Assembly: GCA_964017065.1 (NCBI GenBank)
Contig: OZ024788.1
Location: 2,031,021 to 2,095,020, forward strand
Source of the DNA: Haliclona indistincta
Lineage: Eukaryota > Porifera > Demospongiae > Haplosclerida > Chalinidae
Direction of reading: 5' to 3'
Length of the DNA: 64,000 nucleotides
The position numbers and the translations under genes are program-made. Under the pieces are notes generated by a model, which saw nothing but the letters and a program-made list of their open reading frames with translations, was not told the DNA's origin and ran no database searches. This document shows positions 34,646 to 44,616 of this stretch, piece by piece. Position 1 is the first letter of the stretch, and every line of letters starts with the position of its first letter.

Positions 34646-35164
34646 GAAAAACACACCACATAAGGTGTACATGTAGATTTAAAATTAATGTTAATCAGTA
34701 GCAATTGTCCTTAGCATTAAGTCAATAGGAGAGCTTCCCTGACAAATGTTAACATTGCTTGATGACAGCAGGAAATCTCTTAATACTATAGCACATCTCT
34801 CGTCATCAGTAGAATATTCTTTTAAATAAGTACGACCACAGAAAATATTGTGTCCAGAGAAAGTATAAGCCAAATCTTCGTTAAAGATCAGTTTGACCAA
34901 AGTGTTTGAGTTGTTTTTTGCATTTTTGATAAATTTAAGCGATCTTGAAGAAACCAAGTTATAAATACTTTGGACTCTAGCACATCGATGCAGGATACCG
35001 GTATGCGTTCTACGAGGTAATCTCCAGATACGCCGCAGACAGTTGTTTAATACAACCTCTAAACTCCTTAGACCAGGAGAAGAAATATTCCAAAGTTCGC
35101 AACCATACAGAGCTAGACAATATGATGAAAACAGATATGTCATAGGCGCCGAGGTACTAGGCTA
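34280..35164. mobile_element. 885-bp TIR element carrying a 5'-truncated LINE
   Basis: Ends TAGCCTAGTACCT and inverse AGGTACTAGGCTA. TGGAAGCTAT occurs immediately before (34270-34279) and after (35165-35174). It contains the non-LTR fragment at 34608-35143. Mutator-like by its TAGCC ends and 10-bp duplication. Confidence 0.8.
34608..35143 (-). mobile_element. 5'-truncated non-LTR retrotransposon with (AAT)n 3' tail
   Basis: The minus-strand frame 34691-35143 gives YLFSSYCLALYGCELWNIS, LEVVLNNCLRRIWRLPRRTH, and ends RTIATD. This is the C-terminal region after RT in CR1/L1-Tx1-like ORF2. Downstream on the same strand is a 38-bp (AAT)n tract (34608-34645), a typical microsatellite tail. TAGGCGC flanks near 34594 and 35143 may be the target duplication. 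Confidence 0.75.
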
Positions 35165-35174
35165 TGGAAGCTAT

Positions 35175-35694
35175 TAGCCTCGAACCAGGCTCTTTTAATT
35201 TGTGTGGGCGGAATAAAGAGCCTGGTACACACTGTCTGCGCATGCTCCAAATCGCGCAGGAATTCCGGCGCGATAGGAAAGTCTTCTTTATTGGAAGTTC
35301 TGCTAACTACATTAGTAATACTGTACAGGCAAGGCAGTAGTGAGCGACGAGTGTACGCATTGTGTACAGTAACAGCGATGTTTCTACTGTCGTTGCAGTT
35401 TGCGCGTTTATCCGTTCAGCAGATCAGCTTGGTACTTTGCTAGCAGCAGTTCAGGATATGTGGCTGTCAAAACTAGCTCTATTTTCTTGAAAGGTGAATG
35501 ATCTACGTTTGAATTGGGCTAGCTAGAAGCCGCCATGTTCTTTGCTTGACCACGCCCTTCGTCCCGCCTGGCATTGATAATTATTATTTCGTCACATCCG
35601 TCCAAACCACGTGAATTTTCAGCACATGCGCAGACAGTGTGTACCAGGCTCTTTATTCCGCCCACACAAATTAAAAGAGCCGGGTTCGAGGCCA
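35175..35694. mobile_element. 520-bp TIR element with 10-bp duplication, adjoining the 885-bp one
   Basis: Long inverted ends TAGCCTCGAACCAGGCTC, TTAATTTGTGTGGGCGGAAT, AAAGAGCCTGGTACACACTG. TGGAAGCTAT lies at 35165-35174 and 35695-35704. Its inner block matches the TIR interior of the 27735-28640 element, so they are relatives. Confidence 0.82.
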
Positions 35695-35915
35695 TGGAAG
35701 CTATCTGATGCGTGTGACTGCTGTGCTGCCCAGTGGAATTGTGGTTAGCACTGATTGGCTTCTGATTGCATTACTAAAGCACTGCATTGTGATTGCTGTT
35801 CAGAAATCCTGTATAAATGCATCTGCAGTTGCTGTACGTGTTTGTGGAATGGTGGATAGTTGTGTTTGTGGATATTGTGTCATTCCACCGAGGCATCTGC
35901 ACCTTAGGTGCTTCA

Positions 35916-37157
35916 TTACTTAATGGGCCATTTTACTCTTGAAATTGGTATGACATTCAAAGGACCGTGCCCTCTATAATAAGCCACTAAGGTTGGAATG
36001 CTTTGCACTTTTACTTTTGCAAGTATTGTCCCATAATCTTGTTCTGGGTATACAGTACTGCCATTCACAATGGCACCCACTATCCACAACCATAACTTGA
36101 GTATAGTGTTGCCAACATTAACGAGGGCAATAATTTTTTCCAAGTCTAGTTGCTGACCCTCTCTTGCTTATAAAACGCAGGAGGAAAATAGTCTCACAGA
36201 AGTTACACATGTAGCCAGAAAGGAAGCAGCCGCATAGGAGATGAAAATTACAAGCAAGATAAAATTTTCAAGATATGCATGCACAACCATAGATAATAAT
36301 AAATTATAGTACTCATGTATTATCTATGGCACGACACTGCTTACAACCACAAATTAGCAGCCTCGTTTTGCTAGGAATTTATGCTTACTTCCTGTAATTA
36401 TAATAATTATTAGCACACCACACGTGGAAGTGACAGATTGGGGTATGTATAGCTTAGAACATGCCTAGCAACATGAATTATGTAGTTAGCACATTTTATG
36501 TTGCTCGAGTCTTCTAATACTAATTGGTCCTGTGATTGACACAATAATTATTCATTCTGTTAATCACAGGACCCATTAGTAGTAGAAGACTCGAGTAGCA
36601 TAAAAGAAGCGTGTGATTGCGCAAGCATTAAGCTTACTGGATTGGCTTTCAACTTTGACCTCCTCCTTTTTTAACTCCATGGAGGGTTTCCCATGTGTGT
36701 CCTGTGACTTTACTATGTAGAGCACATGACTTCAAGGAAAAGGGAATATAACATTATTCCATAGGGCTTTCTGATATTAGACAGGAAATCACATGGCTTT
36801 TTTGCACATTGCCCTGAAGTCACATAATCTCCAGGGAAATAATGCTCTATAAACTGTGAGCGGTGCCTTTGATCCAAATCCGTATGCACAAATTCACAAC
36901 AGAATTAATGTGTATTTGAGGGTTTGGATAGCCTTGTTCAACTTAGCAAGGAATGAATATCAATTTTATCCAAGTATAATAGTTTATAAAAGTTATTAAT
37001 TTTAACGTACCAGGCTTCTTGTTCTTGCACAGATAACAGTTGTTTTTACCGGGAAGTTTATAAGATTTTCCATGTGATTCTATACAGCAATGATAGCTAG
37101 AGAAAACGGAAAGAGATATTCCACTGCAAAGGGAACTTTTTGTGTAACAAGAAATCC
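35916..37157 (-). CDS. secreted TB-module protein gene, copy B (exons 37011-37157 and 35916-36145)
   Basis: The TB exon (phase 1 to 1) encodes SCYTKSSLCSG, SSYHCCIESHGKSYK and NNCYLCKNKK. The next exon joins in phase as PDLEKIIALVNVGNTILKL, then VNGSTVYPEQDYGTILAK, PTLVAYYRGHGPLNV and RVKWPIK with TAA at 35916. Unlike copy A the second exon is intact. The strand-rich second domain is unrecognised. The signal-peptide exon is not identified upstream. The Helentron-like insertion ends at or within a base or two of the stop codon. Confidence 0.6.
36489..36606. mobile_element. small hairpin element in an intron
   Basis: GCTCGAGTCTTCTAATACTA, ATTGGTCCTGTGATTGACA is mirrored by TTAATCACAGGACC, AGTAGAAGACTCGAGTAGC around a short AT loop. 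It lies in the intron between the two copy-B exons and is absent from copy A at 8200-8400. Confidence 0.75.
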
Positions 37158-37267
37158 CTGCAAAAAAATACAACTGTAATAAGCAGTGTTGCTCCTGCCC
37201 ATATTTTTTCTTGGCCTTTACATGTATAGACGCATAGAATTCTGAATAACCAGTATTTGAATGCTAC

Positions 37268-37720
37268 TATTAGGGAGACACGGTAGTGTCTCCCTATGTA
37301 GGGTTGAACGAGAAAACAAGATGGCGGCTACATACAATGTATTAGCGTTCAAACGCTGATATTTCGCCTGGTGATGAATTTTATACGTCCAAAGACACTT
37401 AGATCTGCTCTCTGGCGTTGCCCCATCTTACAGTAGCAAGGGGATTGCTCGAAATTGTTGCTAAAGTGACGAACCTGGAAACGGTGAAAATCGACTTTCG
37501 TCATCTTCGTCTTCTTCTTCTTCTTTCTTTCTTCAACTCGCCTAGCGCCTTTACGCGAGCAGTGCCGAGACCAAAACACCCACGAACATTCGTGAAATTC
37601 TCCTGGCAGGTGCCTTTTGAACATTGTTTTTAGCGAAACGGCGATCTAAATTCCGTGAGTTCTCGATCGTGATCCATTGTCAGCTAAGTGTTAGACGCCA
37701 TTATTGTGATTGCGCAACAC
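37268..37720. mobile_element. foldback-family element (inverse of 5836-6148)
   Basis: Left end TAGGGAGACACGGTAGTGTC, then AACAAGATGGCGGCTACAT and CTGATATTTCGCCTGGTGAT. The right limit is approximate. The 37418-37633 open frame is not convincingly a gene. Confidence 0.6.
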
Positions 37721-38114
37721 GCACGTGACCAAGCAGTTGCTAGCGCACGTGACCAAGCACTAGCTTGAGTATCGCCATGCCGTATAGATCATGGAGAACA
37801 CATATTTCTCTGGAGTCTTTGAATAACGGCAAGCTCGTGTAGGATCGCCATTCTGCGCTTGCCAGATAATTATAACCGGCGTGAAGGTCTACAAATAAGT
37901 GTGGGCGGGGCTCGTATGCACTGCATGCATGCATGAATGCGTAGGCGAGCTGATATGTACCACATAACAAATATTTTTAGTTACAAGTTCAAAATTGTTG
38001 ATAATAAAGAAAGGCCATCAACAACAGGAAAACTAAACCAATGGTCGAAACCATGACAAAGACGACTCAGTATATTGAACTGCACTTCACTGAAAATGAA
38101 AAAGGACACAAACA

Positions 38115-38515
38115 AGAAAATAAAAAGATTTCTATCGAAATCAAAAGGATGTAGGGTTGTGAAATATACCACTGGTCCACAATGTAATCTAACAAGGAAT
38201 AAGCATGGAATGGTAACACGATTGACTTGCTAACAGACCATAGATCCCTACATCAGTGGCTGTACATAAGATCAATAATTATTTTGTCACAAGCTGAATC
38301 CAATTCAATTTATTGCATGTCTGGTGTCAGTCAACAGCAACTAGCTGAATTAGCTATAGCCAACCACAGCAGCCACTGATGTAGGGATCTATGGTCTGTT
38401 AGCAAGTCAATCGTGTTACCATTCCATGCTTGTTCCTTGTTAGATTACATTGTGGACCAGTGGTATATTTCACAACCCTACATCCTTTTGATTTCGATAG
38501 AAATCTTTTTATTTT
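38115..38515. mobile_element. foldback element (family of 8961-9372), copy B
   Basis: Palindromic arms AAAAGATTTCTATCGAAATC / inverse, CATGGAATGGTAACACGATT. A truncated sister sits at 38692-38780 at the site equivalent to the copy-A element. Confidence 0.85.
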
Positions 38516-39330
38516 CTTTAGACATGCGTTTTAGTCGGCATTTTGTTTTCAGCCCATTCCAATTGAAATGGTTCCCAGTTGTAACCTAATCTCAGAGCTA
38601 CGTAGTTTAACGTTTGGGCAAATCATCACCAGGTGTGTTTGACAATGTTCTCTCATGTAATTTTAAAGGGGTGCAGTACCCTTTTATTGTTAAAAAGATT
38701 TCAATCGAAATCAAAAGGATGTATAGGGATAAAGAAATTTACCACTGGTTCACAATGTATACCAACAAGGAACAAGCATGCTTGTCAATAAGCTGATTGC
38801 TTACACGAACAATAACTGTAGTGTTTTCCACTGTAGAGAATCGTCACTACTTTCTCGCCCATAGCGGCTCAGGGACCCATTGGCTGGATTGGGCAGATCG
38901 CATAGTCGTAATCTTCTTTGCAAGAGCTATCGATTGATACTAACTTAATTAAATTTAGTCCAGAGAAGAGTGCAAAACGTAGCTACTAGGATTTCCCATA
39001 CACTTTGTATTGGAGCGCCATTGACAAACCGCAAGTCACATGACTGAATATTAATGATTCCAACTTCCTCTACATCCCTACATAGGGAGTCACTACCTTG
39101 CCTCCCTAATAATGCACTCCTCTATTAACTTCGATTTTAGCAACTGCTTTCCCACTTTATTTTACATTTAAAGGTGAACAAATTTGTAAAAACATTTCTA
39201 TTTGCCTGTTACCCAACTGCATGGTGAATGATTCATAACTAATTATGTATCACCTACAATTGCAAATTCTGGTGAGAATTAATGCTGTTGTTTGGCGATA
39301 AAAGGATACCTATACATGTATTAAGCTTAC

Positions 39331-39604
39331 CTGGGGTATAACACAGAAAGCATCCGTATCCTTGATTATACGATTTTCCACCAAGTTCTTGGCAACAATG
39401 ACCAATAGAGCTAGTGGGAGCACTTATTCCACTGCAGGAAGTAGATTTTGTGTAGCATTTTATCGCTGCAAAATTGTGAAAGTAATAGAACAACAAAATT
39501 AATATTGATTTACTCTCTGGCATTGATCCCTGGTCATCCAGTTTTAGACAGTAGCAGCAGCCAATGGTCACTACCACTAGCATGATAACCAGTGTAGCCT
39601 TCAT
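39331..39604 (-). CDS. secreted TB-module protein, copy B second gene (signal exon 39514-39604, TB exon 39331-39465)
   Basis: Start ATG at 39604 gives MKATLVIMLVVVTIGCCYCL, a clear signal peptide, then KLDDQGSMPE. The phase-1 donor (A|GTAAAT) joins to TIKCYTKSTSCSG, SIGHCCQELGGKSYNQGYG and CFLCYTP, ending in a phase-1 donor at 39329-39330. A further exon is expected at lower coordinates but was not recognised before 38600. It is the only member in the window with both signal exon and module in frame. Role unknown; an extracellular location is predicted. Confidence 0.68.
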
Positions 39605-40344
39605 GACTACTAGAGAATACGCAAGTGGTTGCTATGTAGGCACTGTATATAAGTTGTCAAATGCAGCAAGGTGACTGAATATTATATTCAACTATCGGAC
39701 TATAAAGACCATAACTTGCAGGAACTATAAGTCACTTGTAGCATAGCATTATGAGTCCTGCCAATCGTATCACTTGAAACATGTGACACGTCACATGTCA
39801 CCTGTCACTTACATAGTTATATGAAAATTATAGTTATTGGAAGAAAATTCTAAAACCATACATATCCATTATTAATCCGCTGATGTAGAGATACTTTATT
39901 TTCAGTAATGTCATCTCTTCTTGTTCTTTTAATTCTGCACTTTACTTTTTCCGGTCTAAACTTCTAGTTTTTTAGTAATGGTAATGGTAATACTGTGGAA
40001 CCCCTGTTAGCGGACACTTAATTAGGTCTCCAGAGGACACCCTCTCCATGATGGACACTTTTGTTGGTCCCAATGGTGTACGCCGTAGAGAGATGTATAT
40101 TGAGATTAGGAGTAGGAATATCCCATAGGTTTCAATCAGGCTTGGTCTCCATGCATGGCTATAGCCTCACATTATTGTATTCAAGCTGTTCTCAACAATA
40201 GCTAACTTCACTGCAGTTAAGACTCGCATCCTTGTTCACACCAACATTGATAGACTGCAGCACAAAGTGTCATCACAAGAAATTTGGCTATTGAAACCTA
40301 GTATGCTGTTCACAGTGCAACATAATAGGTTACAACTCGTCATG

Positions 40345-40760
40345 TGTTTGTGTGTGTGTGTGTGTGTTGTGTGTGTGTGTGCATGTGTGTGTACCCTGAT
40401 GGTTCTCCGGTAAAGCCTTGGGCTTCCAATCCAAGGCATACCGGTTTGAATCTCACCAGGGCAGAAGAGCAAAAGGCATCAAAGAATCTCTAGCTCACCA
40501 GCCGATCCATCTGTAGAACGGGTACCTGGTCTTGTACCAGGGAACTGGTTGTGGTCACTTCCTGTGTCTCCTCAATGCTCACGACTCTAATCCTGATCAG
40601 CTAGTCCTGCGAGTTCATTAGCCCGGCTCCAGGATGCCGGTATCTGCCAAGCACCAGCTTGTACACCTGCTAAGTGCACACAGGAACTCTCAGCCTTGTT
40701 AGTTGCCTTTGTTGCATCAGCCACCACTGCCTACCACTGAGTAGGCATCATCGATTTCCA
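40345..40760 (+). mobile_element. tRNA-derived SINE-like repeat, copy B
   Basis: GT microsatellite, then CCCTGATGGTTCTCCGGTAA, stem TTGGG/TCCAA, B box GGTTTGAATCTC and CACCAGGG closing the acceptor-like stem. The body is as in 12180-12500. Confidence 0.62.
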
Positions 40761-41736
40761 TTGCTTGTTTGCTTTGCGTGTGTGTTAGCTCATGCAGTGC
40801 ATGCGCTAGTCACTCACTGCATGAAGACCTAGTGGTATTATACTGACTGAGATCTGGAAAAACATAATTACGTATGTATAAATGCAGTGGCTAGCATTGC
40901 GAAAAAAAAAACGGTAAGATGGTACCGAGGCTGGGGTGAAGAAGGAGATGTTTTTCAGTTTTTCCTGGGAGTGATCCGAATGATGCGTTCTTCAGGATAA
41001 TCCATTCGGTATGCATACAAATTCAGTAACTATCCCAGTGTGATAATTTTTTTCTTGTTGAAAAATTCTGATACTGTAAGAAAAACGGTACAAATGAACC
41101 CATATTTAGTGGATAGTGCATCATTAGTCATCTTGACTTCTACTGAATTGTTTTCACTGTACAAATTAAGCAAACATGCTCAGAAGACACTAACTTACTC
41201 AAGCACAATTATGTAAATTGTATTACAATAACTATACTACAAGTGAAACATTGTGTGTCAAGAAACAAGGCAAACGAGTAAAGTTAAATAGAGAGGAAAC
41301 AAAAATAAATATAGTAAGACTGCGATAATTTTTATAGTAATTTATTAACTGTTCATAATTAAGTTCAAAGGGGAGCCGTCAAACATGCTCACAGATCACC
41401 ACTTAGTGCGAGAACCTCGAAGACAGAGGATTGATGCACGGACGATAGCAAATGAAATCCTTGTCCGCACCCAGTTGATGATACTATACTACAAGTAAAC
41501 TGATAATTATCATCATTATTAACAGATCAACAGTTTAAATTCAGTATTGATGCTTCTATACATAATTATAGCAAACGTTCAGATGTAGGTGTGTTTGGAC
41601 AATACTAATTGACAACGTACTGATTTAACACATCATAGTTTTGTTCACTGGCACCTCCTCATATGCTCACTACTGTGCAAGTCCCTAACAGTTATCACTC
41701 ACAAAGGTTACTTTTGACACTCGGCCAGCTCATCAC
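40761..41736. other. non-coding, copy B
   Basis: AT-rich sequence, partly colinear with 12520-13200. No gene recognised. Confidence 0.5.
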
Positions 41737-41740
41737 TTAA

Positions 41741-42138
41741 CCCTTTAGTTACTGACTTATTTCGTCGGAAATTTAACTTGCTCTAAACTGGCAGTTTGTT
41801 TTGCAATTTTCTGGAAAATGCAGTACACTAGCTATTCCAAACTAGCACTGTTTTCTCCTGGCACGTCAAAGTTTACGACCAAAAATGCCGAAAGCGGTGA
41901 GGGCTCTGCCCCTTCGAACCCCGGGTTAAAGGGGGGACACCCCCCTTTAAAAATCCCCCCGTCCCCCCGTTCTATATGGTTTAGTGGGGAGGGCGCGACG
42001 AAAAACAGTGTTTTTTTTTCAGGTACTTTGCAAATAAACTTGATTTGACCTTTCTAGAGCACTTTTGACACTATTTATGAGGTCTACAGTAGGTGGAGTC
42101 AAATATGTTGCCAAAAGGCAACAATAGGGGTTAAAGGG
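41741..42138. mobile_element. TTAA-flanked MITE (piggyBac-like), insertion 2
   Basis: TTAA at 41737-41740 and 42139-42142, with CCCTTTAG and AAAGGG ends. Shorter than the 16066 copy; shares CTCTAAACTGGCAGTTTG, GGCTCTGCCCCTTC and TTTGACCTTTCTAGAGCAC. Confidence 0.8.
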
Positions 42139-42263
42139 TTAACACTAAAAGCATTTGCAAAATTGAAGTTCATGGCAACAATCAAAAGAATTAGTGTTCC
42201 ACTACAGCTACTATCCATTGTGCAGCAGTTTATAAATGCAATGCCAATGAGATAATAATAATT

Positions 42264-42307
42264 ATGCCGAGGTGTGGGCGGAGCCACGAGGCATACAGTA
42301 GTCTGTT

Positions 42308-42380
<73 letters not shown>

Positions 42381-43338
42381 GCAATGCGTATCTCAGCAAC
42401 CGCTTGCTACTAAGCGCTGAAACTTGCAATACAGGTAGATCTCGATAGTTTATGAAAATCAAATTTGACAGATTTGCTATTAAAGCCTTTGTTTTGAAGT
42501 TATGGCGTGATTTGCTAACCTAAACAGCCGTCTTGAGCGCTCGGGCCTACTTCATAGACAAAACTGTCTACAGATGGCTACAGTGCAACTTGAAGGCTTG
42601 ATCTGTGATAGTACAGCTCGCGCGACTCCATTGGCAGCAGTGAAACTAGCGAGCGAAAGCTTGTTTGAGTTCACTTACATGTAGCTGCTCGACAGGTGAG
42701 CCGGAGCGAGCAGAGCAGTTACAGTCACGCCCAGCTACATTATTCTGTTTGGCTTCAATACAACTTTTGTATACAACAGCTTGTACAGTTGCTGGATAGC
42801 TGCCACTAGCCTGCGCTTCCATAGAACTGTTGCTATGATCTGCTGCTTGCCTGCTGCTGCTGGATAGCTGCTACTAGCCTGCGCTTCGACAGCTGCTGGA
42901 TAGCTACCACTAGCCTGCGCTTCGACAGCACTGTTGCTATGATCTGCTGCTGCTGCTGCTGCTGGGTAAGCTGTCACTAGCATGCACTTCCATAGCACTG
43001 TTGCTATGATCTGCTGCAGCTACTGGATAGCTGCCACTAGCCTGCGCTTCCATAGCGCTGTCACTATGATCTGCGGCTTGCCTGCTGCTGGATAGCTGCC
43101 ACTACCCTGTGCTTCCATAGCACTGTTGGCTGTTGCTATGATCTGCTGCTTGCCTGCATGTTCCATGGATCTGCTGGTCACTTCTACTGTAGCTTGCATT
43201 GCATGCTTCTATGATACTGTTTTGATGCTTCCATGGATCTACTGCATTCATGCATACGTGCTGTCATAATGCATCTGCTAATTGCATGCTAGCATACATG
43301 CTACTGCACCGAGGCATCCGCACCTTTGGTGCTTTTTT
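42264..43338 (+). mobile_element. Helentron-like element with microsatellite and internal minisatellite
   Basis: 5' end ATGCCGAGG.TGGGCGGAGCC/ACGAGGCAT, then a 67-bp GT repeat (42312-42378). 3' end GCACCGAGGCAT (43306-43317) and hairpin GCACC-TTT-GGTGC (43320-43332). Between 42770 and 43160 lies a tandem minisatellite of GGATAGCTGCCACTAGCCTG, CGCTTCCATAGCACTGTTGC units. Confidence 0.58.
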
Positions 43339-43349
43339 ATTAATTAATT

Positions 43350-43435
43350 TTATCCTCTGTGATTGATCTGTGATGTACAATAGCAGAAGCCAATGGTCAT
43401 AGCATGAGAACCAGTTTAGCCTGCCTAATGATGAG
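43350..43435 (-). pseudogene. decayed signal-peptide exon, copy B partner of 13330
   Basis: The minus strand retains GGCAGGCTAAACTGG and GTTCTCATGCTATGACC with the same in-frame TGA as copy A, so the decay predates the duplication. Confidence 0.5.
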
Positions 43436-44169
43436 ATAATGTTACAGAACTGAGCGCAGTTGAGTGTACAATAGTCGTCAAATGTGGCAAGATAACTGAT
43501 GTAGTCCATAGGTATCAGGCAGTAATGACCATAACTTGCAGGATCTTTAAGTAGTTAACTGCTGTAAGTCTGTCACAATGCAAGCTGTAAACAAGTGTTT
43601 GCTATGATGTGACATAGGTATTATGAGGACACTATTAGATGAAGACAATATTGGATTTAGTTTATCTTAAAACTGAGTGATAAGGATATTTATCGTCTTG
43701 TATGCAAAAATTGTAGAAAAATTTGGGTGAATGCAAAAAAAATTAATTTGGCACAGATCAGTGATTAAGAATAATTGGGAACATGTGGAAAAATGCAAGA
43801 AAAGTACAAAAATTGCAGACAACATGCACATTCTGGACTTCCAGTTTACGTAACTCATCAGTCATCACCGTAATTATAATTATATCTTACAAACATTTTG
43901 AATATCAGCAGCAAGTATCTTGTTTTCTCGTTCATCCCTACATAGGGAGTCACTACCGTGCCTCCCTAATAGCCTTGTACATAAAATATGTTACATGTCT
44001 ACCATGCAATGCAACATTTAAGAGCTCTCTATATAAACAAGCACTTACACATCCTGCAGTTTCCATGTGTAAACTGGCAGCTCACAATGAGCAACAAGAA
44101 CCACAAAGAACCACCCAAAACAAAATCAATGACACCACCGCCCACAAACAAGCGTAATCTTTAGTGACA

Positions 44170-44553
44170 TCACCAAACTTTGTATCTTGCAAGCACCCCA
44201 TGTACATGTAAACAGTTTTGATCAGTCATATTGCTACTGGTCCCAAGATCAATCATGATGTGCCAGCTTGGCTACAACAGAAGTGCATGAATTGTACATG
44301 CAACTTGTCAGTTTGGGAACTTATTATGTGATAATTGTTTCATATGCTGCGGCAATAAAGCTCACTACTAAACCCGATGATATTGACATCACTAACATGA
44401 CTACATTTTTGGAAGTCTCATCGCATCTGTGGGCCCAGTCATGCACGAAGTGGAGTATGAACACATAAATATGATACCTAAGGACCGCAGCCAGAAAGCT
44501 AGGTTATGAAAAATACTTGCTTACGTTGTTAATCCTGACTGCAACGGCTCCAT
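44170..44553 (-). pseudogene. decayed thioredoxin-fold (DIM1/TXNL4-like) gene, copy B
   Basis: A possible first exon (44525-44553, MEPLQSGLT) has a GTAAGC donor and joins at 44477 to YHIYVFILHFVHDWAHRCDE, then TSKNVVMLVMS, stopping at 44324. A later frame carries HIMIDLGTSSNMTD near 44225-44262. Compare GHDWDPTC and HIMIDLGTGNNN in the real DIM1. It is divergent from the RASSF-like gene, 63 bp apart. Confidence 0.4.
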
Positions 44554-44616
44554 GTAATGTAATGTGAAGGGTGGGCGTAGTCACGTGATCATCTTGAGTT
44601 GTATATCGAGCTGGAG

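Larger units (their letters stand above)
33150..35915 (+). mobile_element. Helentron-like element (composite, with nested TIR elements)
   Basis: 5' palindrome at 33150. 3' end CCACCGAGGCAT (35885-35896) with hairpin GCACC-TTA-GGTGC (35899-35911). It contains the nested elements at 33524-34165, 34280-35164 and 35175-35694. It lies exactly between the halves of the copy-B TB-module gene: copy A reads GGCCATCATTACTTAA where B reads GGCCATCACT, element, CATTACTTAA. Confidence 0.58.

Noticed and set aside
37349..37633. Plus and minus open frames around the CTTCTTCTTC tract
   Set aside because: They fall in a repeated non-coding family also present at 5836-6148, with no protein similarity.
44599..44616. 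A longer N-terminus for the RASSF-like protein
   Set aside because: It would need a TTG start; the ATG at 44617 matches the start of the similar copy at 14540.
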